A DNA stretch of 64,000 nucleotides from Paulinella micropora. Lineage: Eukaryota; Cercozoa; Imbricatea; Euglyphida; Paulinellidae. Position numbers and translations under genes: made by a program. Under the pieces are notes generated by a model. That model was not told the origin of the DNA. It saw only the letters and a list, made by a program, of their open reading frames with translations, and did no database searches. The stretch's first letter is position 1; each line of letters starts with the position of its first letter. Of this stretch, positions 52,210 through 62,213 are shown one piece after another. The stretch lies in contig WBZZ01006928.1 of assembly GCA_019918135.1 (NCBI GenBank), positions 1 to 64,000 of the forward strand, written 5' to 3'.

Positions 52210-52518
52210 CTATGTGACAACGTTTGAGGAGGGAAACCATTGCAGACAAAGAGTTCGGGGCACAGCAGAGGATAAGGCCAAGCTTTTGGTGTCTTGCTGC
52301 ACCTGGAGGAGAATCTTTTCTCGAGCTTTTTCTAGGGCTGGAACAAGCTCGTAGGCGCGAATGCCAAATACAGTCTCCGGTGCCGCCCCGCGCGCAAAGA
52401 TCAAATGACGTTGTGTTACATGAAGCCGTGCTTGTAGGGGTTTGGGGTTTTTCTGCAACTCGGTGACTATCCGCCCTAACAGCTGTTTGAAATCGGCTCC
52501 AGCAGAACTGTCGGACAT
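52210..52518 (-). CDS. unidentified 102-residue protein
   Basis: It starts MSDSSAGADFKQLLGRIV at 52518. The sequence is compact with regular hydrophobic spacing (LQARLHVTQRHLIFARG, VFGIRAYELVPALEKAREKILLQVQ), as in a small helical protein. It is the first GC-rich frame of the right viral-type block and is divergent from the 285-residue gene, separated by a purine/pyrimidine-rich spacer. No family is recognised. Confidence 0.45.
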   Translation of the reverse strand: MSDSSAGADFKQLLGRIVTELQKNPKPLQARLHVTQRHLIFARGAAPETVFGIRAYELVPALEKAREKILLQVQQDTKSLALSSAVPRTLCLQWFPSSNVVT

Positions 52519-52574
52519 GAGCCCCGTTGCAAAGACGGGGCTTCCCCTCCTTTCTTCCACCCCAGCCCCCCTTG

Positions 52575-52740
52575 CCTCTTAGACAAGCCACAACTTTGAG
52601 AAAGAGAGAGGGGGGGAGGGGGGGGGAGAGCCCAAGTGTACAAAAGGGAACAGCCAGATGACTCCCCACCCCCACCTTTCTCCCTCCCTCTCTCTCTCTT
52701 CACATACAATCCCCCCCCCCCGCGCCCCTCCTCTTCCTGA
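52575..52740. repeat. G-rich then C-rich low-complexity divergent intergenic tract
   Basis: Runs of G (52607-52630) and AG repeats are followed by CT repeats (52680-52705) and a run of C (52707-52717). The two halves are roughly complementary and could form a hairpin or quadruplex. It lies between two divergent starts. Confidence 0.5.
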
Positions 52741-52859
52741 GGTTCGCGCATGTTTCGCCTTTTTTGTTTTTGTGCTAAGAAGAACCAAGGAAAGAAAGAA
52801 AAATCTTGGCTAGGAACCAAGCAAAAAAAAGCTGGCCCTTATTCCTTGTTCTTTAGGCC

Positions 52860-53717
52860 ATGGACAGCAGACGGAGTTTGTTTGGAGAGGCGGGGCCCGA
52901 GGATGTGGAATGCGGAGAAGTTGTGATTACTTGCGTGGCGCAGACCCAAGCGGACCCGGCGCGACAAGTCCCTGGCTCGGCCGTCACGTCCTACAGCGGT
53001 GACAAGGCGGTCCAGGTGCAGACATGCGACATAGTAATCGCGAAGCGTAGCGATCTGCAGAGAGCCGTCGGGGAGCTGCCGCTGGTGACCAACGTGGCCA
53101 CGAACTGGGATCGAGTGGATCCCCGCAAGCCACTTGCGGCGGGCGCGGGCGAGGTACTGTGGAGATTTATGGGGGTGTGCGGGGAGGACGGGCTGCTGCA
53201 GGGCAAGCAGGTGCGCGTGCAAACGCAAGGTGTGACTGACATGTACCTGCCACACTTAAATTGTTCCCCCAAGTCCGAGTGGGCGCACGAGGACATGCTT
53301 TTCTATGCCCGGCTGCCCTACCCGGAGGAGCCGCCCAATCGCTGGTCACTGCCCGCCAAGGAAGGAAACTCCCGCGTCCTGCTGGAGGCACACTGCTTGG
53401 CGGCAGCCGCGAATGAGGACTACGCCGGCTTCGCGCGCGCTGGTTGTCCAAAGCAAGTGCAGGAGTGGGCCCGCCCGGCGCGTGCCCGAGCAGGGGGGGC
53501 TATCGCCGCGCAGCCGGCCAGTGTGGCCGAGGCCAGAGCCAAGGCGGGCCCTGCTGGTCGAGGGTCGGGAGTTGTGGGCCACCAGCTGTTTTTGTTGCTG
53601 CAGCGGAGCGTTGTCGACTATGTCACGCACTCGGCGCGTCGGGAAGATAACGTGCAATACGTAGGACAGTGTGTGCGTCAGGGCTATTTCGGGGAAATGA
53701 GTCGAGTCTACATGTAA
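52860..53717 (+). CDS. unidentified 285-residue viral-type protein
   Basis: An intact frame starts at ATG 52860 (MDSRRSLFGEAG) and ends at TAA. The N-terminal 200 residues look like a folded beta-rich domain (VVITCVAQTQ, VLWRFMGVCGEDGLLQGKQVRVQTQGVTDMYLP, MLFYARLPYPEEPPNRWSLP). An Ala/Arg/Gly-rich linker and a short C-terminal helix (GHQLFLLLQRSVVDYVTHS) follow. A structural role is conceivable but not shown. It is one of few genes in the window without any break. Confidence 0.5.
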   Translation: MDSRRSLFGEAGPEDVECGEVVITCVAQTQADPARQVPGSAVTSYSGDKAVQVQTCDIVIAKRSDLQRAVGELPLVTNVATNWDRVDPRKPLAAGAGEVLWRFMGVCGEDGLLQGKQVRVQTQGVTDMYLPHLNCSPKSEWAHEDMLFYARLPYPEEPPNRWSLPAKEGNSRVLLEAHCLAAAANEDYAGFARAGCPKQVQEWARPARARAGGAIAAQPASVAEARAKAGPAGRGSGVVGHQLFLLLQRSVVDYVTHSARREDNVQYVGQCVRQGYFGEMSRVYM

Positions 53718-53839
53718 ACGGAAGGAGTTGAGTTGTATTTTAATTAAATTTGGGCAAGTGAGCCAAAACAAGACTTTTAATTTGGCAGGCTGGCTGGCTG
53801 GCTGACAAGGCGGCCGTAAGGGCTGGGAGTTTTAATGTT

Positions 53840-55191
53840 TTATGCTGCTGGTACTGCAATTTTTCTGTTTCGCAGTAGGTGGGCTACGTCTACAAAGGCC
53901 AGAGGTCCGGCCAGTGGGTCCAGGACGTCGCTTGTGCCTTTTCCCGCCTCCTCGGCATTCAAGAGGGGCGGGACTAGTGACAAGACTTGTTGCAGTGCTT
54001 TGGTGTAACTAGTGCAATTAGAAAGCTGCTTACCAAACAACCCTTGCGTTGCCGGTTCAAGGTTTGTATACTCTCGGGTTGGTAGAAGAGGTTCTGATTT
54101 TGAGAGAGCCCTAGCAGCTCGTAGGTCGCCCTGCAGCGTTCCTGCCAGTCGCAAGTCCGAGAAAGTAGCCGAGAACTGGACACAACAGCAATCTGTTCTT
54201 GTCCCAATCAGCAGCAGCATCCTTGTGTGCTGGATAGCTATTTGTTACCATTGCTCTTATTTCAGGGCTTTTGTCATCATCATTGCCCGAGAGAACAAGT
54301 GCAAAATATCGGTTCTCAATCTCAACTGCTCCAAGAACTCGGACCGTAACATCATTAATAGTCCACACATTGGTGTGTAGGCAGTAGTCCAGAGCGGCGT
54401 AAATTGCATAGTCTACCACGCTGAGCAAGTCGTCGTTGCGGGCATGGCCTGCAAAGGCAAGGATTCGTTGGTCTTGTTTGCCTTGTAGCTTTGGGAATGT
54501 TTCTTTAGTGGGCCCGAGTTTCTGTATGAACTTGTCCAAGAAGTTTTCAATAATTAAATCGCCCGTGTCCGTAAGTTTTTGGTTGGCTAGCAAATCCTGG
54601 AAAGCTTCCTGGGCCTTCTGCAAACATGTCCGATAGGCTTCGTACGATTCAGTCATCGTCAGAACGTTGGTGCCAGCAAATAGACCCCGCCTCCATATCT
54701 TTTCATGTAGCGGCAGAAAACTACGATGATTCTTTGCCCCAAGGATGCTAGTGACGGATTCAGCCAACCAGGGCACAACTTCTGCGTACGGATGGTAGGG
54801 GGTATCTGGTAGCTTAGCTCTGGCGGCGTGTTGTGCAGCAGAGAACGAATCCTCGTTCCGGGGCGCGGCTTCGTCGACTTGGTTCCTTAGAGTAAAAGTC
54901 TTTTGCGTGAACTCTAGCATAAACTTGCTGTACGTCGGCATTGAGATGACTTGGTACGATGACTTGGTACGGGCTTTGCTCGGCCGAGGTAGCAGCACCA
55001 GCAACAGCAACAACTTCAGACCTGATGATGACAGCACGTAGTGCATGGAAGACGCCCAACACAATCGAACCTTTGCCAGCAAGTGCTCTTTGTCTAGGGT
55101 CAGGCCTCCTTAACTCCACCAGACCTGGAACGTTCACTTCTTTTTCGACACCACGAGGGGCAAGAGAAGTTGGATGCCTTACAGCTGCGGT
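53840..55191 (-). pseudogene. downstream part of large unidentified protein, broken by duplication and frameshift
   Basis: After the TAG at 55192 the frame of the upstream 598-residue gene stays open (VRHPTSLAPRGVEKEVNVPGLVELRRPD...). A 13-base direct duplication (54946-54971) then shifts the frame into a segment of about 260 residues (SKFMLEFTQKTFTLRNQV...WTINDVTVRVLGAVEIENRYFALVLS). A second shift near 54185 leads to RLAGTLQGDLRAARAL...LLRNRKIAVPAA and a TAA at 53840. Helical, protein-like composition continues across all pieces. I infer that this is the C-terminal half of the gene at 55192-56988. No family is recognised. Confidence 0.45.
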
Positions 55192-56988
55192 CTACGCCGC
55201 AACCCTTGCGGACCTCCTCAACCCCGCCGCCGCCGCCTGCGCCATCATCGACGGCTCTGGCCCCGCCCTCTGCTCCGGCTTCGCTTCCTTACGAGGCCTA
55301 CCCCGTTTTTTGGCGGCGGCTGGAGGTTTAGATTCAGCTGGAGGTTTAAATTCAGCTGGAGGTGGTTCTAAAAACGGTGCAGTAGGGATCGAACTCTGCG
55401 AAGAAGCAGTCGATTTTTCATTCACTGCTTCATCTGCATCTTCACTCATTAATGGCACACTGGGTGCTTCCTCGTCCTCCTTCTTCTTCTTCTTCCTCTT
55501 GTTCTTTGGCTGCACGCGCGATTTTTTTGCCTTCGCTTCTTCCTCCGCCTTCCGCAACGCCTCCGCTTCCTCCGCCTGCCGCAACGCCTCTGCTTCCTCC
55601 TCCTCTCCCTCCTCCACCATCCCCTCCTCGTCGCGCGATAGCTCTTTTTTTATTCTCCGCGCTTCTTCCTCTGCCGCGCTCTCTGTTGTCGTACCCGACT
55701 CCGGTGTCATTGTCACCGATGCAGGCGCTCTAACGTTGTTCCACGCTTCCACAGCCACAACAGCAGCGGGCTCTTGGGCGCCCTCAGTGACCCGTCCCTC
55801 CGCGGAGCTCTTGCGCGTCGCTTGGGTTAGCAGTGCTTTGAATTTTGCGCCTAGGCTTGTAGACGTCTTACGGGGCAAGGTTTGAGGGCTACACCAGCCT
55901 TGTGTTGTAGCAGTCATCCACGTAAGAGTATCTGGTATGATCGTTTCGTGATCAGCCTCTCCTTTCGCAGGGAAGCTGCTCGTCGCCACAGCTTCCTTCA
56001 GCTTTTCAGAAAAGCTTGTTCCGAGCGTTCTAGATTGGATCGTAGCGTTCTTTGGTCGCACTATTGTTTTTTCATCTCCTAATTCCTGAGAGTAGCTCGT
56101 CGTTACTCCTCCTTGCGAAAAAGCACTTCCTGAGCTCTGCTGGCAGATGGATTGGAGAAGAAGTCTTGCTAATGTGTCGTCATCGAGGGGCTCTGAACTC
56201 GACAGGTGCTTTGCTATTTGCGCAGCAAACGTAGCTAGCCAAAACACAAAATGAGTGGCGCCGGCTAGGTAGGGGCTGTTGCTGGTCCAGGTATCGTCCT
56301 CGCCTTCGTCGTATGTGTCAACCAGGGTGGGTATAACCATAATGTCATTCCCAAGATGAACATCCCCCCAAGTCTTAGCTATATCTCGCCGTGGTCTTCC
56401 CTCCTTTACTTGTCTGGCCCAAACAGCTTCCAGCACGTTTCTTTCCAATAGTTGCTGGCTGCTGCGATGCAGCTCTTTTCCTTCCTTATAGCTGCATCCA
56501 ACCTGTGCGTAATGCATCATTGCCCAAGTATCGAAGCTGGCTACATGTACTTTCGAGCCCTTGGCGCCACGGAAACTTCCAAGGTAATGTTCAGCAAATT
56601 TCCTGGTAATCGCCTGGGGGTTAGACCAAAAGTCCTCGCCTTGATCTTGTTCGTAAGCGTCGGACAGTACCAGTAGCAACGCACACACAATCAAAGTCCA
56701 TGTATCTGCGTACGAGCCATAGTTCTTTGCAAAAGCCGATCCAACCACCAAAGGCGGGCCGGGTAAGGCTGTTAGTATCAGTTTGCTTTCGTTGGGAACA
56801 TTCAATTTCAGTGACCGCAGTAGCACAATGCTTTCAGCGGCTGCTTGGCCCCGGAGATCGCAAAGCGTTTTCAGAATGCGATAAAAGACGATACGATAGG
56901 GGGTGGTAGACTGCTTGGCCTCTTTTCCTGTTGGAGTAACGAAACTGAAACTGTTCCAGAGTCCTGATGCTGCTGCCAGGAAATCCAT
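55192..56988 (-). CDS. large unidentified protein with coiled-coil linker and AT-hook
   Basis: This is a 598-codon intact frame from ATG 56986-56988. Residues 1-300 form a folded, partly hydrophobic domain (YRIVFYRILKTLCDLRGQ, WTLIVCALLLVLSDAY, GATHFVFWLATFAAQIAKHL). A Glu/Arg/Ala coiled coil (about residues 440-500) and a Lys-rich KRKKKKK nuclear-type signal follow, then KKRGRPRKEAKP (about residue 560), an AT-hook that would bind AT-rich minor grooves. It ends RRSARVAA then TAG, after which the frame stays open. GATTTAAAT lies 104 bases upstream. It may act on DNA or chromatin, or be a virion DNA-binding protein; no family is recognised. Confidence 0.5.
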   Translation of the reverse strand: MDFLAAASGLWNSFSFVTPTGKEAKQSTTPYRIVFYRILKTLCDLRGQAAAESIVLLRSLKLNVPNESKLILTALPGPPLVVGSAFAKNYGSYADTWTLIVCALLLVLSDAYEQDQGEDFWSNPQAITRKFAEHYLGSFRGAKGSKVHVASFDTWAMMHYAQVGCSYKEGKELHRSSQQLLERNVLEAVWARQVKEGRPRRDIAKTWGDVHLGNDIMVIPTLVDTYDEGEDDTWTSNSPYLAGATHFVFWLATFAAQIAKHLSSSEPLDDDTLARLLLQSICQQSSGSAFSQGGVTTSYSQELGDEKTIVRPKNATIQSRTLGTSFSEKLKEAVATSSFPAKGEADHETIIPDTLTWMTATTQGWCSPQTLPRKTSTSLGAKFKALLTQATRKSSAEGRVTEGAQEPAAVVAVEAWNNVRAPASVTMTPESGTTTESAAEEEARRIKKELSRDEEGMVEEGEEEEAEALRQAEEAEALRKAEEEAKAKKSRVQPKNKRKKKKKEDEEAPSVPLMSEDADEAVNEKSTASSQSSIPTAPFLEPPPAEFKPPAESKPPAAAKKRGRPRKEAKPEQRAGPEPSMMAQAAAAGLRRSARVAA

Positions 56989-57091
56989 CTTGTTAACTTT
57001 TTTGGGCCGGCAGGGGTGTGAGGTTTTTTTTTATTTACTTATTTATGTCGGATCGGTTTTTTTGTGCAAATTAAAAAACACTTTAGTTTTG

Positions 57092-57100
57092 GATTTAAAT
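57092..57100 (-). promoter_or_regulatory. GATTTAAAT promoter-like element
   Basis: It is about 104 bases upstream of the ATG at 56988 and matches the core of the left-block palindromic promoters (here GATTTAAATA, not a perfect palindrome). It links the two GC-rich blocks. Confidence 0.35.
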
Positions 57101-57104
57101 AAGC

Positions 57105-57260
57105 TACTAGAGAAGAAAGAGGGGAGGAGGGGCGGGGGGGGGGGGAGGGGGAAGGGATAGGGGGAAAGAAAGGGGAAGAAGAGGAGGGGGAGGGGAGTGC
57201 TAGTTCTGTTCCCCCCCTCTTTCTTCCCCACTCCTTTGCTCCCCCGTGCTTGTTGCAGCA
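57105..57260. repeat. polypurine G-rich intergenic tract
   Basis: Long GA/G runs (GGGGGGGGGGGAGGGGGAAG near 57132) are followed by C-rich sequence near 57210-57245. It has quadruplex-forming composition. Confidence 0.5.
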
Positions 57261-57348
57261 TATATATTCTTTCTGGCAGGTCTCGTATCTCTTTTCTATC
57301 GTCACCCGAACAGCCAGCAGCGAGCTTTAGCAAGCTTTAGTCTTTGTG

Positions 57349-58155
57349 TTACACCTGCCAGAGGTGTTCGCTATCAAAGGTACGTAAATTTGTAAGGACC
57401 CACGCGCGGGCCCCGCAGCCGCCGAGTAAGAAGCGTGGCGTCGAGGTAAGCAGAGAATTATACAAGGCCAGAGTTTCTGGTATGGGGCGCGGCACCGCGG
57501 TGACCTCTGGCGATGAGGCCTGCTGCTGTCGATCCGATGCTAGCAACAGCAACAAGTAGGCCCAAAGCCAGTGGAGCCCGCCTACAGTCAGCAACTCACC
57601 TAGAAGCGCCGCAAAGCCACGCAAAGAGACGGGCGCTTCGGAGCAAGGGCCGGGTAATTGCGCCAGCCAGAGCTTATAGATGAGTTGGCGGTCTCCCCGA
57701 CGCCAGATCCTTTCCACTGACAGCTTGCGCTGCAGGGCCGGCAGGCAGTTGGGCACACAGGTGCACTTGCCGACGGGTGAGTTCAGCGCAGACAAGCCAG
57801 CCGGCATGTAGAATACTCGTGTGCGCCCCTCCAACCACGATCTGGCACGTAAAGGTCCCCCATGCTGCAGGTCATCCGCGGAGGCTTCTAGGTCAAGGCC
57901 TGCTGACGGCAGGCCCGTCAGCAGGCAGGTGTCTTGTCGTGTACAACCGCTGGACTTGTGACAGTAGTTTATAGCCCCTGATGATAAACAGACCGACCAG
58001 GGTAAGCCGCGGCCTCCTCGGGCCCATTCACAAGCACGGCTACATGCGTGGCCCCTGCTAGCTGCCTGGGCCCTGGCCCTGCTAGCAGGGGAGGCCCAGC
58101 ACGCGATAAATTGTGTAGCGCATTCAGCCAACTGATCATACAGGTGCCACTCCAT
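57349..58155 (-). CDS. unidentified 268-residue Cys/Leu-rich protein
   Basis: The start at 58155 (MEWHLYDQLAECATQFIACW) is preferred over an earlier in-frame Met because the upstream codons fall in a low-complexity tract. The protein has several Cys and Leu-rich helices (IWRRGDRQLIYKLWLAQLPG, LLGELLTVGGLHWLWAYLLLLL) and a middle segment with CTCVPNC. Its general look, with Leu/Trp/Arg-rich helices, is like the two minus-strand genes at 60483-62213; a common family is possible but not shown. No frameshift is seen. Confidence 0.4.
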   Translation of the reverse strand: MEWHLYDQLAECATQFIACWASPASRARAQAASRGHACSRACEWARGGRGLPWSVCLSSGAINYCHKSSGCTRQDTCLLTGLPSAGLDLEASADDLQHGGPLRARSWLEGRTRVFYMPAGLSALNSPVGKCTCVPNCLPALQRKLSVERIWRRGDRQLIYKLWLAQLPGPCSEAPVSLRGFAALLGELLTVGGLHWLWAYLLLLLASDRQQQASSPEVTAVPRPIPETLALYNSLLTSTPRFLLGGCGARAWVLTNLRTFDSEHLWQV

Positions 58156-58261
58156 TTGCCACGCCCCCCTTGCCCCTGGCCCTGCCCAGAAAAGGGAGAG
58201 GGGGGGGGCTATTAATGAACAACAAAATGAAAAAACAAAAACACAAAAAGAATCCCACAAG

Positions 58262-58470
58262 GAATAGTCAGGGGGTATGACATTGGGGAGGGAGAGGGGA
58301 TGGAAGGAGGGGGGGGGGAGGGGTAGAGCCTTGGGGGGGGGGGGGGGTGCTCGCCCCGCCCTCCTCCCCCGCCCCTCTCTTTCCTTCTTCTGCCTTTGCC
58401 CTCCTCCCTCCCTCCCTTTCTTCTCCCCCCTTCATTCTCTCTGAAGAAAATAAAGGAGAGGGGAAAAGGT
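58262..58470. repeat. G-run then C/T-run divergent intergenic tract
   Basis: Long G-runs (58307-58318, 58333-58348) are followed by C/T-rich sequence to about 58435. It sits between divergent starts at 58155 and 58477, like the tract at 52575. Confidence 0.5.
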
Positions 58471-58476
58471 CAGCAA

Positions 58477-60383
58477 TGACAGACACCGCAGGGGGTATAA
58501 CCCCCCTCACGAACGCAATAATTGCGTGGGCAAAATTGGTAGGATCTTTTGTTTGGATGTTGGCCTTAAGAGTAACAACTTGGCACCAATCGGGGCTGCC
58601 CTCGCGGTTTTCCGTAACACCACTAGAAATAACCCCAAACGTACTGGGGCGTATAATACTTTCTACACCGAGCTGGAAGATGATCCTTCCGGGGACGAAG
58701 TGAAGAGAAATGAAATCCTCCGTGCTCTTCCTAGCCCAGACCAATTGGAAATTTGGAAAGCTAATGAACCGAGCAAGAGCTTGTGTGAAGCGCTGGAGGA
58801 CCTCATTCTGTTGCGTCGGCCATCCGAGGACACGATTTTTGTAAACACAGAAAGAAGACAATTACAAAAGGAGTTTGTACAGAATGTGCGTGAAAATTTC
58901 GTCAATATCACTAACGATCCGAACCTGGACGAGGAGACTCGTCTCAGGATAGGCAAGGAATCGCCAGAGTTCCTGACTGCCCTCGATGCGGCGCTGCCAG
59001 CGGAAGATACGGACGGGGCCGCGCCTGAGACCGAGTCCGCCCCCGACCCTGCGCTTGAGCCCGAGCCCGAGCCTGCTGGGCGTCTTCCACCTCTTGTTCG
59101 CACGGAAGCTGCAGACAAGGGAGATGCTGCAGCCGAAGAAAAAGAAGACGCGGACGAAGACGACGAAGACGACGAAGACGACGAAGACGACGAAGAGAAA
59201 GCGAAAAAAGAAGAAGAGGAGGACGAAGAAGAAGAAGAGGAAGAAAAAGAAAAAGAAGCTGCAGCTGTAGGAAAAAAAGCTGCCGCTGGAAGCAAAACAG
59301 CTGCAGCCGAAAAAAAAAAAGCTGCAGCTGGAAGAAAAAAAGCTAGTGCAAAAAAAAAAGTCGCTGAAGAAGGGGGAGCGGATAAAGACGAAGACGAAGA
59401 AGAAGAAGAAGAAGAAGAAGAAAAAGAAAAAGAAGCAGAAAAAGAAGAAGAAGATGAAGAAGAAGATGAAGAAGATGAAGCTGTGCCAGCCCTACCACTT
59501 TCCGATCCCGATTCTGAATCTGATTCTGAATCTGAAATTCCGTCCCTCCCGTCCGCCGGGACCCCCGAGGACGGCCCCGGCGGGGCTGTTCGTGTGCTGG
59601 TAAATAGAACCCCCGGACAACCAGCATTTCGACTATTGGACGCTTGAAAGCCTCCAAGCAGTGCTTGCACAAAACTCCAAGGAATATGCATTCGTGCACA
59701 TATTATGTCAAGAGCCTTTCTGGAGCAAAGAAAAGCGATTCTCAAGACTTCTCGATCTGCGCGATGACATGGAAACTAAAGGCCTACCTCATGCATTCGA
59801 TTACAAGCGCATCCTGGCGATGATCCTGCGCACACTTGCCACCGAATCTGAGCAATTCCGAGTATTTCTCTCTAAAAAGAAGCACAAGGAATACATACGA
59901 ATGTTAGCCGATTTAGACGAGGGGACTGTGTTGTGGTTTCAGCTGCGTCTGACTGCACAACAGCAATACCGCTACAGGCATATGGGCGGCAAGTATGCGC
60001 AGCTGGTTGATAATTTTATGACTGAGTGGTCGCGTGCGAACAAGTGCTACTGGAAAAGATATGACAACATTGGTGTTGACGGGCCCACGGAAAGGCCAAC
60101 TCTCGACGATGAATATTTCGAAAAGTATTTTACCAACATTTCCCAGCTTGCTGCGACCAACAAGAGCGACGAAGGAGCAGACGAGGATGAAGAGTCAGAC
60201 GAGGATGAAGAGTCAGACGAGGATGCTGAACCCGACGAGGCTGAACCCGACGAGGCTGCTGACGAGGACGACGAGGATGAAGCAGATGAGGATGAAGTTG
60301 GCGGGGCATCAGCTACTGCTGGCAAGCCACCGGCGGGGCGCGGCCCCGCCGCTAGTGCGCCGTCATTTATTCGCTTGGATTAA
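58477..60383 (+). pseudogene. large unidentified protein with long acidic/Lys low-complexity linker, frameshifted
   Basis: It starts at ATG 58477 (MTDTAGGITPLTNAIIAW). A frameshift near 58570 joins a folded N-terminal domain (AYNTFYTELEDDPSGDEVKRNEIL, EDTIFVNTERRQLQKEFVQNV). A Glu/Asp/Lys/Ala linker of about 170 residues (59130-59480) contains repeated KKxAAAxKK units. A second frameshift near 59625 leads to a C-terminal domain (WTLESLQAVLAQNSKEY, FSRLLDLRDDMETKG, LWFQLRLTAQQQYRYRHMGGKYAQLV). The protein ends in an acidic tail with three DEDEES repeats and reaches TAA at 60381-60383. The architecture (domain, charged linker, domain) parallels the gene at 53840-56988. No family is recognised. 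Confidence 0.5.
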
Positions 60384-60482
60384 GCGTGATGTTAGCAAGA
60401 GGTCGTCCTCCATGTCTTTGTACGGAAAACAGAGAGAGAGTGAGTAAACAATTGATTTAATAAAAAAACAAGAACGAAAAAA

Positions 60483-61166
60483 TCAAGAGTCGCAGGCTAG
60501 AGCTAGCTCGGGATAGGCGGCACGCCCAGCACCTTCTTCGTCTTGGGCCCTAGCAGCCAGCAAGGCCTGGACGGCGCCGCGCACCGGCAGTTGCATAGGC
60601 TGTATTATTAGCACGAGTGCCCATTCCTTTTCTAGCAGCAGGCATTCCCGGAGGGACCGGCTAGACATAGGGCCAGAGCGGCGCCGAAACCGCACGTCGC
60701 CTACAATTACTGACGGGTTGCCGCGTGACATAGCACGCGGTTCTGGCTGTAGTTCATAGTACCCAGCGCCCGCCCCGCCGGGTCCGCTGCTTTGCTGGGC
60801 TAGGAATTCTTGGCCCGCCTTTCGTAGGTGCTGGCTTAATACGGAGGCGGACGACGCCGAGGTGAGACTCCGTGCTTGTGCCGGGGTCGCGCGCGGGAAG
60901 GGCGTGCGCAGAGATTCCAGTAGCGAGGCCACTTCGTGTTGCCTGCACTCACGGACGGACAGATTGAAAAGCACTAGCCAGACGAGAGCGCAGTCTCTTC
61001 CTCCTTCTCTCCTGGCATCTTCTTCACCTAAGCTAGAGCTCTGCTCTAGCTGGAGCAGCAGCTGCCCGCCCGCGCCCTGATCTATGCACCAGTCGCGTAG
61101 AAGTAGCCACGGCTGGCCTTTTGCTTGTTCTGGGAGTAAGTGCGGTTGTTGTTGTTGAGGCTGCAT
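60483..61166 (-). CDS. unidentified 227-residue Leu/Gln-rich protein
   Basis: The ATG at 61164-61166 overlaps the TAA of the upstream gene by one base (TAATG). The protein begins with a Gln-rich run, then helical segments (GGQLLLQLEQSSSLGEEDARREG, SLREC LLLEKEWALVLIIQPMQL). It has no recognised domain. It ends with TGA at 60483, about 100 bases from the convergent gene. The stop-start overlap suggests coupled expression with the preceding gene if both are on one transcript. Confidence 0.4.
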   Translation of the reverse strand: MQPQQQQPHLLPEQAKGQPWLLLRDWCIDQGAGGQLLLQLEQSSSLGEEDARREGGRDCALVWLVLFNLSVRECRQHEVASLLESLRTPFPRATPAQARSLTSASSASVLSQHLRKAGQEFLAQQSSGPGGAGAGYYELQPEPRAMSRGNPSVIVGDVRFRRRSGPMSSRSLRECLLLEKEWALVLIIQPMQLPVRGAVQALLAARAQDEEGAGRAAYPELALACDS

Positions 61167-62213
61167 TACTCACTGCCGTAGCAACCTGATTTACAGAGAC
61201 AGGAGGGAGGGAAAGTAGGGGGTGAAGAAGCGCGAGAAGGTACATGTGGAGAGAGTGTGTGGGGACGAGGGGGGGGGAAGGGGGGGGGGGGGGGGGAGGG
61301 GCGTGCGGACCTCTTTCTTTTGGCCGGTCGAGAGGACGCAGAGGAGGAGGAGGAGGGTGCAAGAAGAGGTTGGTCTCGCTGATGCCAGATCTGGAGCTGC
61401 TCGTGTTGACCTGCCTCTGTCTCAAGGATTCCCTGTCGCAGGGCCGGGGGAGCAGCGCCCCATGCCGTGCGTAGCTCTGGGCAGCCTGGCTGCAGGGGCG
61501 CGGCCAGGATTAGGTGTAACAAGAGGTAGCGCGCAAGCTCCCCCGCCAAGGGCTCGCGTGGCCACCACTGTACCCGTGCTGGCGACGAGGGGCCGCAGGC
61601 TATGTCGCAGACCAACAAGCGACACTTGGTCGAGGACGACGACGACGACGCAGAGTGTTGGTGGGTCGCTGGCAGCCAATCAGTGAGGGGTGAATCTAGC
61701 CGCCTGACCAGCAGGACGGCGGTCCTGGCGGCCATGCGGAGCTCCCCGCGGATGTTTGCGAGCCGGCCGAGCTCTTGGAGGCAGATAGAAAAGAACAAGG
61801 GCGTCCGCTTCCAACGCAGCCGCCGGCCAAACAAGATACCAGGCAAGGTAGATCGCACGCCCAGCGGGTAGCGGACAAAGTTCCGGGGCTGCTGGCATAG
61901 GTCCCAGAGCTCTGCCAGCGCCTGGGAGGATTGGCAGGTATCTTCTGCCACTAGGCGGTTCCAGATCTGGCTAGAGAGCTTAGCGGGCTTGGCGGGCTGT
62001 CGCTGCAGCAGCAGTGCACGCAGGCCTGCCCAGTCGCCGTGCTCCGCAATGAGCCAGCCCTTCCGGACTGCTGCGCGTTCCGCCAGGCTCAGACGCCCGA
62101 AAGACCGCGGGGTGCGGGGGCGCTGCCAGAACCTGTTGCGCCAGACATCCCGAACCGCCGGCTCCAGGTTCGGATCCGCATCTTCCAGGCTCAGGCCCTG
62201 CTGGTACCAGTTT
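61166..62213 (-). CDS. unidentified protein with Pro-rich tail, N-terminus lost at junction
   Basis: The frame is open from the junction at about 62213 to TAA 61166-61168. Upstream residues WYQQGLSLEDADPNLEPAVRD and FGRLSLAERAAVRKGWLIAEHGDWAGLR look genuinely protein-coding, so the real start lies beyond the junction and is lost. The middle is Leu/Arg-rich (LARYLLLHLILAAPLQPG). The C-terminal 50 residues are Ser-, Lys/Arg- and Pro-rich (PSPPPPPFPPPRP), encoded by a G/C homopolymer tract. No family is recognised. It is in tandem with the 227-residue gene. Confidence 0.4.

Noticed and set aside
14983-55194. Reassigned TAG codon in this genome
   Set aside because: In-frame TAG codons occur in three genes, but TAG also ends apparently intact genes (for example 9552-9554) where readthrough would fuse unrelated proteins; nonsense mutation is simpler.
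58663-59745. 360-codon minus-strand Ser-rich open frame
   Set aside because: It is the antisense of the Glu/Lys linker of the gene at 58477-60383; the long Ser runs are reverse-complement artefacts of GAA/GAC repeats.
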